Positions 1-9,054 of a stretch of 64,000 nt of DNA are shown here, in pieces. The stretch is taken from assembly GCF_003427025.1 (NCBI RefSeq), contig NZ_QVAI01000006.1, positions 1 to 64,000 on the forward strand, in the 5' to 3' direction. Each line of letters begins with the position of its first letter. The stretch's first letter is position 1. The notes below the pieces were generated by a model. That model did not search any database. It was given only the letters and a program-made list of their open reading frames with translations, and was not told the DNA's origin. Both the position numbers and the translations under genes were made by a program. This DNA is from Jiangella endophytica (GTDB lineage: Bacteria > Actinomycetota > Actinomycetes > Jiangellales > Jiangellaceae).

Positions 1-60
1 GGAGCACAGCGAGCAGGAGCACAGCGAGCAGGAGCACAGCGAGCAGGAGCACAGCGAGCA
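1..60. repeat. Four tandem copies of a 15-base unit at the left edge
   Basis: The unit GGAGCACAGCGAGCA is repeated four times without a mismatch and then breaks at GGAGAGCC. It begins at base 1, so more copies may lie outside the window. The unit is a multiple of three and could be read as protein repeats (for example EHSEQ) on either strand, but no gene with a credible start or codon pattern covers it. It sits next to a partial copy of the interspersed intergenic repeat. Confidence 0.85.
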
Positions 61-117
61 GGAGAGCCGGGGCCCCTTGGTGGGCCGGCCCCTGATGCTG
101 CTGGAACGGGGGCGCGG

Positions 118-225
118 GCGGCCGGGTCAAGCGGTCGTCGCCGCGCGAAGCGCCGCATCAGTCCGCTCGAGGCGGCCACCTGCGCCCCCGACTATGGAGA
201 GCAGCAGGGGCAGGCCAACGGCACG
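118..225 (+). repeat. Partial copy (B) of the interspersed intergenic repeat
   Basis: This stretch resembles the right-hand part of the repeat at 50832-51389 in the same orientation. Shared blocks include GGGTCAAGCGGTC, GCGCGAAGCGCC, GTCCGCT-GAGGC and a GCAGCAGGGG...CCAACGGCACGA end. The hairpin-bearing left part of the repeat is missing here and the 15-base tandem repeat takes its place. No coding sequence is supported in 1-294. Confidence 0.55.
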
Positions 226-294
226 AACCCCGTCCCACGAGAGCCCAGCCAACCGAAGACCCGGAAGAACCCGGAAGACCCGGCCCACGCCGCC

Positions 295-918
295 TCAGGG
301 AGCGAGCCGCTCCACCACCCAGCCTTCGCCGTCGACGAGGCATCGATAGCGCAGCCGGTCGTGCAACCGGCCGACGCCGCCCTGCCAGAACTCGACGGTC
401 TCGGGGACGACCCGGTACCCGCTCCAGAACTCCGGCAGCGGCACCTCGTCCGGGTACCGCTCCGCCATCGCGGCGGCCGCCGCCTCGAGGTCGGCTCGGT
501 CGCCGATGACCGCCGACTGGTGGCTGGCCCAGGCGCCGATCTGCGACTCCCGGGGCCGGGTCAGCCAGTACGCGAGTGTCGCCTCGCGCGACGCCGCCGA
601 CGCGGAGCCGCAGACGAGGACCTGGCGTTCCATGGCGATCCACGGGAAGCACAGCGACACCCGCGGGTTGGCCGCGATCTCCGTCGCCTTGCGAGAGCCG
701 GTGTTGGTGAAGAAGACGAAGGCACCGCCGTCGACCCCTTTGAGCAGCACGGATCGGCTGCTGGGCTGGCCGTCGGGTCCGACGGTGCCGAGGACCATGG
801 CGTTGGGCTCGGCCAGGCCCATGGTGACGGCGTCGTGCATCCAGGCGCGGAACTCGTCGAACGGATCGGGTGCGAGGTCGCGCTCGAGCAACCGCCCGGC
901 GGTGTAGCGACGGCGCAT
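295..918 (-). CDS. pdxH: Pyridoxamine 5'-phosphate oxidase
   Basis: FMN enzyme that oxidises pyridoxine or pyridoxamine 5'-phosphate to pyridoxal 5'-phosphate, the last step of B6 salvage. The 207-residue product is the usual length. It carries the FMN-binding stretch RSVLLKGVDGGAFVFFTNTGS and ends with the family signature EFWQGGVGRLHDRLRYR near the C-terminus. I start at the ATG at 918 because the product then begins MRRRYTAG, as in close relatives, and GGAAGGA lies about 7 bases upstream. A GTG at 948 with its own GGAGG is an alternative that adds 10 residues. It is a single gene, divergent from citrate synthase. Confidence 0.93.
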   Translation of the reverse strand: MRRRYTAGRLLERDLAPDPFDEFRAWMHDAVTMGLAEPNAMVLGTVGPDGQPSSRSVLLKGVDGGAFVFFTNTGSRKATEIAANPRVSLCFPWIAMERQVLVCGSASAASREATLAYWLTRPRESQIGAWASHQSAVIGDRADLEAAAAAMAERYPDEVPLPEFWSGYRVVPETVEFWQGGVGRLHDRLRYRCLVDGEGWVVERLAP

Positions 919-1119
919 GCGCGGCAGTCCTTCCTCCACGTGCTCCACTCTGTCACCACCTCCTGACAGAACGCCCGCCCCGCGGCGCGCACCACAGGGA
1001 CGTGGCGGAGGCCACTGTGGGAAACCGCACATTCACATTGTCGCAACTTGTGGAGAGCCACCAGTCGCGGGGCATGATGGACGTGGGGGCCCGCGAGCGC
1101 ACCACGAATGGAGATGTCA

Positions 1120-2226
1120 ATGACCGAGGTCAAGCATGGCCTTGAGGGTGTCGTAGCGTTCGAGACCCAGATCGCCGAGCCAGACAAGGAAGGCGGTGCG
1201 CTCCGCTACCGCGGTGTCGACATCGACGACCTCGTCGGCCGGGTGCCCTTCGGCAACGTGTGGGGACTCCTGGTCGACGGCGCGTTCGATCCCGGCCTGC
1301 CGGCGGCCGAGCCCCTCGAGCTGCCGGTCCGCACCGGCGACATCCGGGTCGACGTGCAGAGCTCGGTCGCCACGTTGGCGCCGCTCTGGGGCTTCCAGCC
1401 GTTGCTCGACACCAGCGACGACGACGCCCGCGACCAGCTGGCCCGCAGCGCGTCCGCCATGCTCTCGTTCGTCGCCCAGTCGGCACGAGTCGGCGCCGGC
1501 CAGACCCCCGTCCCCGACGACGTCGTGGCGCAGGCGGGCAGCATCGTCGAGCAGTTCATGGTCCGCTGGCGCGCCGAGCCCGACCCTCGGCACACCGCCG
1601 CCGTCGACGCCTACCTGACGTCCGCCGCCGAGCACGGCATGAACGCGTCGACGTTCACCGGACGGGTGGTCGCCTCCACCGGCGCCGACGTCGCCGCGTC
1701 GCTGTCGGCCGCCGTCGGAGCGATGAGCGGCCCGCTGCACGGCGGTGCGCCGTCGCGTGTGCTCGCCATGATCGAGGAGATCGAGCGCACCGGCGACCCC
1801 GTCGGCTACGTCAAGGGCATCCTCGACCGCGGCGAGCGGCTCATGGGCTTCGGCCACCGCGTCTACCGCGCCGAGGACCCGCGCGCCCGCACGCTGCGCC
1901 GCGTCGCCCGCGAGCTGGGCGCGCCGCGCTACGAGGTCGCCGAGGCGTTCGAGAAGGCCGCGCTCTCCGAGCTGCACGAGCGCAAGCCCGACCGCGTCCT
2001 CGCCACCAACGTCGAGTTCTGGGCCGCCATCGTGCTCGACTTCGCCGAGGTGCCGGCGAACATGTTCACCTCGATGTTCACCAGCGCCCGCACCGCCGGC
2101 TGGTGCGCGCACATCCTCGAGCAGAAGAAGACCGGCCGGCTGGTCCGTCCGTCGGCCAAGTACACCGGCCCGGGCGCCCGCACCCCTGACACCGTTGCCG
2201 GCTGGAACCCCACCTGGGCCGCCTGA
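1120..2226 (+). CDS. citA: Citrate synthase 2 (CitA type)
   Basis: Condenses acetyl-CoA with oxaloacetate to citrate. The 368-residue product keeps the three histidine motifs of the family: AEHGMNAST (His172), GPLHGGAP (His207) and FGHRVY (His246). Where textbook citrate synthases have NVDF with a catalytic Asp, this one reads NVEFWAAIVLDFAEVP, so Glu299 takes that place. I believe this is usual in the actinobacterial CitA subgroup, but could not check. The ATG at 1120 is chosen because GGAG at 1110-1113 is 6 bases upstream and the product then begins MTEVKHGLEG. ATGs at 1108 and 1114 are in frame. A strong hairpin follows the stop. Confidence 0.93.
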   Translation: MTEVKHGLEGVVAFETQIAEPDKEGGALRYRGVDIDDLVGRVPFGNVWGLLVDGAFDPGLPAAEPLELPVRTGDIRVDVQSSVATLAPLWGFQPLLDTSDDDARDQLARSASAMLSFVAQSARVGAGQTPVPDDVVAQAGSIVEQFMVRWRAEPDPRHTAAVDAYLTSAAEHGMNASTFTGRVVASTGADVAASLSAAVGAMSGPLHGGAPSRVLAMIEEIERTGDPVGYVKGILDRGERLMGFGHRVYRAEDPRARTLRRVARELGAPRYEVAEAFEKAALSELHERKPDRVLATNVEFWAAIVLDFAEVPANMFTSMFTSARTAGWCAHILEQKKTGRLVRPSAKYTGPGARTPDTVAGWNPTWAA

Positions 2227-2249
2227 CCAGCATCGACGTACGACGCCAC

Positions 2250-2281
2250 GCGCCGGTCCGTGTCACGTGACGGACCGGCGC
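2250..2281. terminator. Hairpin terminator after citrate synthase
   Basis: GCGCCGGTCCGT (2250-2261) and ACGGACCGGCGC (2270-2281) are perfect 12-base inverted repeats with an 8-base loop. It starts 23 bases after the citrate synthase stop. There is no T-tract, which is common for intrinsic terminators in GC-rich actinomycetes. Confidence 0.7.
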
Positions 2282-2316
2282 TCGCATGCCCCCATTCATG
2301 CGGCACAATGGCCTAC

Positions 2317-3500
<1,184 letters not shown>

Positions 3501-3518
3501 GTCACCGAAGCTGTCAAT

Positions 3519-3563
3519 AACAACGCCCGGCCGCGATTCGTGTCAGCGGCCGGGCGCGTTGTT
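3519..3563. terminator. Hairpin terminator after serC
   Basis: AACAACGCCCGGCCGC (3519-3534) pairs with GCGGCCGGGCGCGTTGTT (3546-3563), a long GC-rich stem with a small bulge, starting 18 bases after the serC stop. It ends in GTTGTTGGTT, which is modestly T-rich. Confidence 0.8.
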
Positions 3564-3867
3564 GGTTCCACTTACTTGCAGGAACCCCATTCCCCCGTCG
3601 TGTTCCTGGCTCAACCATAGAGGTCAGCGAAGTCCGTGGGGATCATCCGTTCGGTCCTCTGACGGTCGGCCACGCGGTCAGCAATTTACTGCGGTAGTCG
3701 ACCGGTTCGCGCTGGCAGGAGGCCTGATCGCAACCTTGTTGCAACGGTCGATCAACTAGTCACATGATTGGTCACGGATCGGTGAATTCACCGCACCGAC
3801 CAGCGCATCGGCGGGCGCCGCGCGGCGCGTAGGCTGAGTCAGTCCAGCAGCGAAGGAGGCGACCACG
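3564..3867. other. Intergenic stretch with palindromes
   Basis: No gene is supported here. The base composition is less GC-rich than the surroundings. It contains GCAAC-CTT-GTTGC (about 3729-3742) and a perfect 14-base palindrome, CGGTGAATTCACCG, at 3780-3793. Both lie upstream of the small membrane peptide gene at 3868, so a promoter/operator region is likely. I cannot name a regulator. Confidence 0.4.
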
Positions 3868-3951
3868 GTGCGGCCGAAGACCACCCGGCAACTGGTGACC
3901 GCCACCCTGGTCGTCATGGTCCTCATCGTCGCGGTGGCGGCGCTGCTCTGA
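3868..3951 (+). CDS. Small single-span membrane peptide (27 aa)
   Basis: A GTG start preceded by a strong AAGGAGG (3853-3859, 8 bases away) opens 27 codons and a TGA. The product has a basic N-terminus (RPKTTRQ) followed by a continuous hydrophobic run, VTATLVVMVLIVAVAALL, enough for one membrane helix with the N-terminus predicted inside. I recognise no family. The ribosome binding site and the clean amphipathic layout argue that it is translated. It ends 5 bases before the convergent thpR stop. Confidence 0.6.
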   Translation: MRPKTTRQLVTATLVVMVLIVAVAALL

Positions 3952-3956
3952 CGGCG

Positions 3957-4505
3957 TCAGCGGCGGCCGGTCAGCGCGAAGCGGGCCAGTGCCTCGTACC
4001 GCGGCCCGTGCCCGGGTCCGCCGGGCCGCGACCGGAACAGCGTCACGCCGTCGGCCGGCCACTCCGGGCCCGAGTACGCCGCGAGCCGCTCGACGTACGG
4101 CCGCAGGTCGGCGGCGCCGCGGGCCCGGGCCAGCGTGACGTGCGGCCGGAACCGCTGCCGGTCCTCGGATCCGACGCCGATCCGCCGGCCGGCGGCACGG
4201 GCCGACCCGGCCAGGGCGCGCAGCGCGACGTCGTCACCGTCGATGCCGGCCCAGAGCACCGCCCGGCCGAACCTCCCGGCGCCCGCGATGCGCGCCCGTG
4301 TCGCCGGGTGTCGCCGGGCAGCGCGCGCCAGCCGCTCGGTCAGCTCGCCCAGCCGGTCCTCGCCGACCTCGCCGTAGAACGCCAGCGTCAGGTGCCAGCC
4401 GGCCGGGTCGGACCAGCGCAGCACGCCGTCGCGGACCTCGTCGACGACGGCGGCGAGGTGCGCCGCCGCGGCGGGCGGCGGATCGACGGCGGCGAAGAGC
4501 CTCAC
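3957..4505 (-). CDS. thpR: RNA 2',3'-cyclic phosphodiesterase (2H / LigT family)
   Basis: Member of the 2H phosphoesterase superfamily, which opens 2',3'-cyclic phosphates on RNA; older names call it 2'-5' RNA ligase. The 182-residue product begins VRLFAAVDPP and holds the two catalytic HxTx motifs, HLTLAF (about residue 45) and HVTLAR (about residue 129). The GTG start overlaps the TGA of the upstream MDMPI-family gene (GTGA), so the two are translationally coupled. The physiological substrate is unknown. Family assignment is secure. Confidence 0.9.
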   Translation of the reverse strand: MRLFAAVDPPPAAAAHLAAVVDEVRDGVLRWSDPAGWHLTLAFYGEVGEDRLGELTERLARAARRHPATRARIAGAGRFGRAVLWAGIDGDDVALRALAGSARAAGRRIGVGSEDRQRFRPHVTLARARGAADLRPYVERLAAYSGPEWPADGVTLFRSRPGGPGHGPRYEALARFALTGRR

Positions 4506-5242
4506 TGCGTCGCGGCGCGCAGCCGGTCGCGCAGCAGCGCGACGATCGCCGGGTCGCCCTCGACGGTGAGCGCGTCGTCGGGGCCACGGCCCCACAGCCA
4601 GCGGTAGAGCGGCTCGGCCGGCCCCGCCAGCACGGCGTCGACCGGGACGTCGGGCCACTTGTCGACCTGCGCGACGACGGCGGCCGGCTCCATGACGACC
4701 CGCCAGCCGCGCTCGCCGGTGCGGACCCGGACGGTGGCGCCGGCCGGTCCGGCGACCGGCTCGTCGCTCCAGTCGCCGGCGAGGAACAGCCGCAACACCT
4801 CGTCGACGCCGTCGACGGCCAGCGCCGGGTCGATCGCCGAGACGTCGCCGTGCGCCAGCTCGACGTCGACCAGGTGGATCGCCGTCTCGTGGGCCATGCG
4901 GCGGCCCCAGAAGCCGACGGTGCGCTCGTCCCACCACCACGTCTCGGCGAACTCGAGCGGGTCGCGGGCGGTCAGCTCGGCGAGCAGCACGTCGTGGGCG
5001 GCGCGGAAGTACTGCAGCGACGGGGTGTCGTCCCGCTCCGGCGGCCACGGGCCGGGCGCCCGCTTCTCCCGGATACAGGCGACCTTGTGCAGGTAGACCG
5101 TGGCCGTGTGCTCGACGACGTCGCGCACCGTCCAGCCCGGGCAGGCCGGCGCGGGTGCGTCGAGACCGCGCCCCGCGACGGCCTCCAGGCGCTCTCCGCC
5201 GGCTCGGACGCTGGCGACGTACTGTCCGTGGGTCAGCCGCAT
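4502..5242 (-). CDS. Maleylpyruvate isomerase family mycothiol-dependent enzyme
   Basis: 246 residues with a DinB-like four-helix metal-binding N-terminal domain (MDMPI_N) and a small C-terminal domain. Visible metal-ligand candidates are the His in DVVEHTATVY and those in MAHETAIHLVDVE. The pattern PACPGWTVRDVVEH is typical of the actinobacterial family. Members use mycothiol as thiol cofactor, but most have no known substrate, so the isomerase name should be read as a family name. It is first in a two-gene unit with thpR (4-base overlap) and divergent from argS. Confidence 0.85.
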   Translation of the reverse strand: MRLTHGQYVASVRAGGERLEAVAGRGLDAPAPACPGWTVRDVVEHTATVYLHKVACIREKRAPGPWPPERDDTPSLQYFRAAHDVLLAELTARDPLEFAETWWWDERTVGFWGRRMAHETAIHLVDVELAHGDVSAIDPALAVDGVDEVLRLFLAGDWSDEPVAGPAGATVRVRTGERGWRVVMEPAAVVAQVDKWPDVPVDAVLAGPAEPLYRWLWGRGPDDALTVEGDPAIVALLRDRLRAATQ

Positions 5243-5295
5243 CCGTCAACAATTGCATGGCGCCGCGCCGGCGAGCGCTGCCACCATGGCGCAGC

Positions 5296-7041
5296 ATGAC
5301 GAGCTCGCTGCTGATCGAGGTCTCCGCGGCGGTGGCCGACGGCATCGCCGCCGCCGATCCCGCGCTGACCGGTGCCGACCCCCTGGTCCGGCCGAGCGAG
5401 CGGGCGGACTTCCAGTCCGGCGCAGCGCTCGCGCTGGCACGGCGAGCCGGCCGGCCGCCGGGCGAGTTGGCGGCGCGGGTGGCGGCGCAGGTGCGCCCGG
5501 GGGTGCTGGCGGACGTCCGGGTGTCCGGGCCGGGGTTCCTCGAGCTCACCGTCGCGGCCGACGCGGTGTGGCGGCGGGTCGCCGGACGGGTGGCACGGCC
5601 CGATCTCGGGCTTCCGCGGGGCGAGGCCGGCCGGCGCGTCGTCATCGACTACTCGGCGCCCAACATCGCGAAGGAGATGCACGTCGGGCACCTGCGCTCG
5701 ACCATCATCGGCGACTGCCTCGCCCGGGTGCTCGCCCGGCTCGGCGCCGACGTCGTCCGCCAGAACCACCTGGGCGACTGGGGCACGCAGTTCGGCATGC
5801 TCATCCAGTACCTCGACGAGCAGCCCGGCGCGGCGTGGCGGCACGACGAGCTGGCCGGCGAGTCGTCGGTGTCGGCGCTGGACCGCCTCTACCGGGCCGC
5901 GCGGGCACGGTTCGACGCCGACCCCGGGTTCGCCGGCCGGTCCCGCGCCCGGGTGGTCGCGCTGCAGTCCGGCGACCCCGCGACGATCGCCGTCTGGCGC
6001 GAGATCGTGGCGGAGTCCGAGGCGGCGTTCCGGCAGCTCTACGACCGGCTCGACGTGCTGCTGACACCGGCCGACTCCGCCGGCGAGTCGTTCTACAACG
6101 AGCGGCTGGCGGCCGTGGTCGACGAGCTGACGCGCGCCGGAGTCGCCGTGGTCAGCGACGGCGCGGTGGTGGTGTTCTCGGCGCACGAGGTGGGGCCCGA
6201 CGGCGCGCCGGTACCGCTGATCCTGCGCAAGGGCGACGGCGGCTACGGCTACGACACCACCGACCTCGCGACACTGCGGTACCGCGTCCGCGAACTGCAC
6301 GCCGACCGCATCCTCTACGTCGTCGACGCACGGCAGGCTCTGCACTTCCGGCTGGTCGCCGAGGCCGCGCGGCGGGCCGGTTGGCTGCCCAGCGGCGTCG
6401 AGGTCGTGCACGTCTCGTTCGGTACGGTGCTCGGCCCCGACGGGCGGCCGTTCCGGACCCGCGCCGGCGACACCGTCACGCTCGGCAGCCTCCTGGACGC
6501 CGCCGTCGACCGCGCCCGGGCCGTCGTCGCCGAGAAGAACCCGTCGCTCGACCCTGCCGCGGCCGACAGCATCGCCGAGCTGACCGGCGTCGGCGCGGTC
6601 AAGTATGCCGAGCTGTCGACGTCGCGGACCAAGGACTACAGCTTCGACGTCGACCGCATGGTGTCGTTCACGGGCAACACCGGCGGCTACCTCCAGTACG
6701 CGTACGCCCGCATCGCAGCGATCCTGCGTCGCGCCGAGGGCGAGCCGGCCCCCGTCGTCGACCCCGCGGCCGACCTGCACCCGGCCGAGCGGGCGCTCGG
6801 GCTGGCGCTCGACGCGTTCGGCGACACGCTGGCCGACGTGGCCGCCACGCTGGAGCCGCACCGGCTGTGCACGTACCTCTACGACACCGCGCGGGCGTTC
6901 ACCGACTTCTACGAGGCGTGCCCGGTGCTGACGGCGCCGGAGCCGCGGCGCGGCAATCGGCTGGCGCTGTGCCGGCTGACGGCGGCGACGCTGCGCGAGG
7001 GCCTGGCGCTGCTGGGCATGGCGGCGCCGGAGCGGATGTGA
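5296..7041 (+). CDS. argS: Arginyl-tRNA synthetase
   Basis: Class I synthetase that charges tRNA-Arg with arginine. The 581-residue product has the N-terminal additional domain (about 1-90), the Rossmann fold with DYSAPNIAKEMHVGHLRST (HIGH-type motif HVGH at 129-132), and the C-terminal helical anticodon-binding domain. A canonical KMSKS is not obvious, as in many ArgS proteins. The ATG at 5296 gives the conserved N-terminus; the frame is open further upstream but overlaps the divergent gene. It converges on the MFS gene with a 3-base gap. Confidence 0.95.
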   Translation: MTSSLLIEVSAAVADGIAAADPALTGADPLVRPSERADFQSGAALALARRAGRPPGELAARVAAQVRPGVLADVRVSGPGFLELTVAADAVWRRVAGRVARPDLGLPRGEAGRRVVIDYSAPNIAKEMHVGHLRSTIIGDCLARVLARLGADVVRQNHLGDWGTQFGMLIQYLDEQPGAAWRHDELAGESSVSALDRLYRAARARFDADPGFAGRSRARVVALQSGDPATIAVWREIVAESEAAFRQLYDRLDVLLTPADSAGESFYNERLAAVVDELTRAGVAVVSDGAVVVFSAHEVGPDGAPVPLILRKGDGGYGYDTTDLATLRYRVRELHADRILYVVDARQALHFRLVAEAARRAGWLPSGVEVVHVSFGTVLGPDGRPFRTRAGDTVTLGSLLDAAVDRARAVVAEKNPSLDPAAADSIAELTGVGAVKYAELSTSRTKDYSFDVDRMVSFTGNTGGYLQYAYARIAAILRRAEGEPAPVVDPAADLHPAERALGLALDAFGDTLADVAATLEPHRLCTYLYDTARAFTDFYEACPVLTAPEPRRGNRLALCRLTAATLREGLALLGMAAPERM

Positions 7042-7044
7042 CCG

Positions 7045-8352
7045 TCAGGCCACCCGGACCGGCGTCTGCTCGTCGGCGGGCGACGGCGCCGGTGCGGTGG
7101 TGACGACGACGAGTCCGGGCCGCGGCCGCAGCCGCGTCCGCACCACGACGCCGCTCCTCGGAGCCAGGACGACCAACGCGGCGATGGTGAACACCGCTGT
7201 CAGGATGCCGCCGCCGAGCAACGACCAGCGGGCGCCGAACGCGTCGGCGACGAAGCCGATGACCGGCGCGCCGAACGGGGTGCCGCCCATGAAGATCATC
7301 ATGTAGAGCGACATGACCCGGCCGCGGACGTACTGCGGCACCGTCGTCTGCACGTAGGCGTTGGCCGCCGTCATCACCGTCATCGCGATGATGCCGAGCG
7401 GCACCAGCGAGATGGCGAACAGGACGTACGACGGCATCAACCCGGCCGCCACCTCGAACACGCCGAACACCACCGCGCCGCCGACGATCAGCCGCCGCCG
7501 CGGCACCCGCCGCCGGGCCGCGATCAACGCGCCGGACAGCGTGCCGATGGCCATGATCGAGCCGAGCAGGCCGTACTCGCTGGGCCCCTTGCCGTAGACG
7601 TCGGTGGCCATCAGCGCCATGGTCATCTGGAAGTTCATGCCGAACGTGCCGAGCCCGAACATGATCGTGACGACCATCAGCAGGTCAGGCCGCGACCACA
7701 GGTACGACACACCCTCACGTAGCTGCGAGACCGTGCCCGCCCGCTCCGGGTCGTGCTTCGGCCGCCCGCCGACGCCGCGCAGGAGCAGCAGCGCGAGGAT
7801 CGGCGACACGAACGACGCGCCGTTGAGGATGAACACCCAGCCGGTGCCGATCAGCCCGATGAGGATGCCGGCGACGCCCGGCCCGATCAGCCGCGCCGCG
7901 TTGAACGACGCGCTGTTGAGTGCGACCGCGTTGGTGAGGTCGTCCTTGCCGACCAGCTCCGAGACGAACGCCTGGCGGGCCGGGTTGTCCAGCGCGGTGC
8001 CGACGCCGAGCAGGAAGGCGAGCACGTAGACGTGCCAGATCTGCGCCACCCCGGTGAGCGTCAGGATGCCGAGCGTGAGACCGACCAGGCCCAGGAACGC
8101 GTTGGTGAACATGAGCAGCCGGCGCTTGTCGAACCGGTCGGCGAGCAGCCCGCCGAACGGGGCGACCAGCAGGAACGGCAGGAACTGCAGGCCCGTCGTG
8201 ATGCCGACCGCCTGCGCGCCGCCGCCGAGCACGACCAGCACCAGCCAGTCCTGCGCGATGCGCTGCATCCAGGTGCCGACGTTGGACAGGAACATGCCCG
8301 ACCAATAGAGCCGGTAGTTGCGGTGCCGGAGGGAATGGAAAGTAGGACTCAC
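7045..8352 (-). CDS. MFS transporter, MFS_3/EntS-like
   Basis: 435 residues with about 12 hydrophobic segments. The N-terminus FHSLRHRNYRLYWSGMFLSNVGTWMQRIAQDWLV is typical of the MFS_3 group. The motif A-like loop GGLLADRFDKRRLL lies between helices 2 and 3, and RQAFVSELV follows. Likely a drug or metabolite exporter in the cytoplasmic membrane; the substrate cannot be told. The GTG start overlaps the stop of the MarR gene (GTGA), so the pair is co-expressed and MarR probably controls the exporter. Confidence 0.85.
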   Translation of the reverse strand: MSPTFHSLRHRNYRLYWSGMFLSNVGTWMQRIAQDWLVLVVLGGGAQAVGITTGLQFLPFLLVAPFGGLLADRFDKRRLLMFTNAFLGLVGLTLGILTLTGVAQIWHVYVLAFLLGVGTALDNPARQAFVSELVGKDDLTNAVALNSASFNAARLIGPGVAGILIGLIGTGWVFILNGASFVSPILALLLLRGVGGRPKHDPERAGTVSQLREGVSYLWSRPDLLMVVTIMFGLGTFGMNFQMTMALMATDVYGKGPSEYGLLGSIMAIGTLSGALIAARRRVPRRRLIVGGAVVFGVFEVAAGLMPSYVLFAISLVPLGIIAMTVMTAANAYVQTTVPQYVRGRVMSLYMMIFMGGTPFGAPVIGFVADAFGARWSLLGGGILTAVFTIAALVVLAPRSGVVVRTRLRPRPGLVVVTTAPAPSPADEQTPVRVA

Positions 8353-8840
8353 AGGCCGGCCAGCTTCTCGAGCACGGGTAGCGCCGCCCGCAGCCGCTCG
8401 CGCTCGTCCGGCGAGAGGTCGCGCAGCTTGTGGGTCAGCCACGCGTTGCGGCGCTTGCGGTCGGCGGCGGTGCGCGCCTTGCCGGCCTCGGTGATGCGGA
8501 CGTTGATGACGCGGCGGTCGTCGAGGTCGGGCTCGCGGACGGCGAGGCCGAGCTCCTCGAGGCCGGACACGATGCGCGTCATGGACGGCGGGCGGATGCG
8601 CTCGCACGCGGCCAGCTCGCCCACCGGCAGCGGCCCCTTGCGCTCCAGGATGCCCAGCGCGGACAGCTGGTTCAACGTCAGGGCGTCGTCCTCGCGCTGG
8701 TTGCGGATGCGGCGGTTCAGCCGTCCGACGGCGATGCGGAGGGAGCTGGCCAGCCCGGCCTGGGTACGCGGCTGCGCCGGGCCCGAGCGCGCCGGCTGGC
8801 TCTGGGGCGCGGTGTTCTGGGAGATCTTCGCGGCTGGCAC
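8349..8840 (-). CDS. MarR family transcriptional regulator
   Basis: 163 residues with a winged helix-turn-helix. LTLNQLSALGILERKGPLPVGELAA precedes the recognition helix (SMTRIVSGLEELGLAVRE), and the wing contains DLDDRRVINVRITEAG, the classic D-x-R-D/R MarR signature. It lies directly upstream of, and overlaps, an MFS exporter, the usual arrangement for a ligand-relieved autorepressor of an efflux pump. Two short palindromes lie 5-33 bases upstream of its start. In M. tuberculosis a MarR gene (Rv0880) occupies the equivalent neighbourhood. Confidence 0.9.
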   Translation of the reverse strand: MPAAKISQNTAPQSQPARSGPAQPRTQAGLASSLRIAVGRLNRRIRNQREDDALTLNQLSALGILERKGPLPVGELAACERIRPPSMTRIVSGLEELGLAVREPDLDDRRVINVRITEAGKARTAADRKRRNAWLTHKLRDLSPDERERLRAALPVLEKLAGL

Positions 8841-8844
8841 TTTC

Positions 8845-8873
8845 GTTAGTCTAACTCATTACCTTTGCTAAAG
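8845..8873. promoter_or_regulatory. Putative MarR operator
   Basis: Two adjacent small palindromes, GTTAG-T-CTAAC (8845-8855) and CTTT-GCT-AAAG (8863-8873), sit between marR and the divergent exported-enzyme gene. They share TTnG/CTAA half-sites, and the block is far more AT-rich than its surroundings. That fits autoregulation by the adjacent MarR protein; the assignment is inference. Confidence 0.5.
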
Positions 8874-9054
8874 GCCAGCGGCGTCTCACCGGTTTGCTGC
8901 TGGCACGGTTGGTGCCGGTTCGGCCGGCGGCTGAACGCCCGGTGAGCGGCACCCGACGCCTGAACGTCGATTCGCGACGTCCGTTGACCGGCTCGGCGGC
9001 GGCTGCAGAGACTGGCCGCGCCGCCGCTCTCCGCCAACCGAAGGATGTGCCGCC

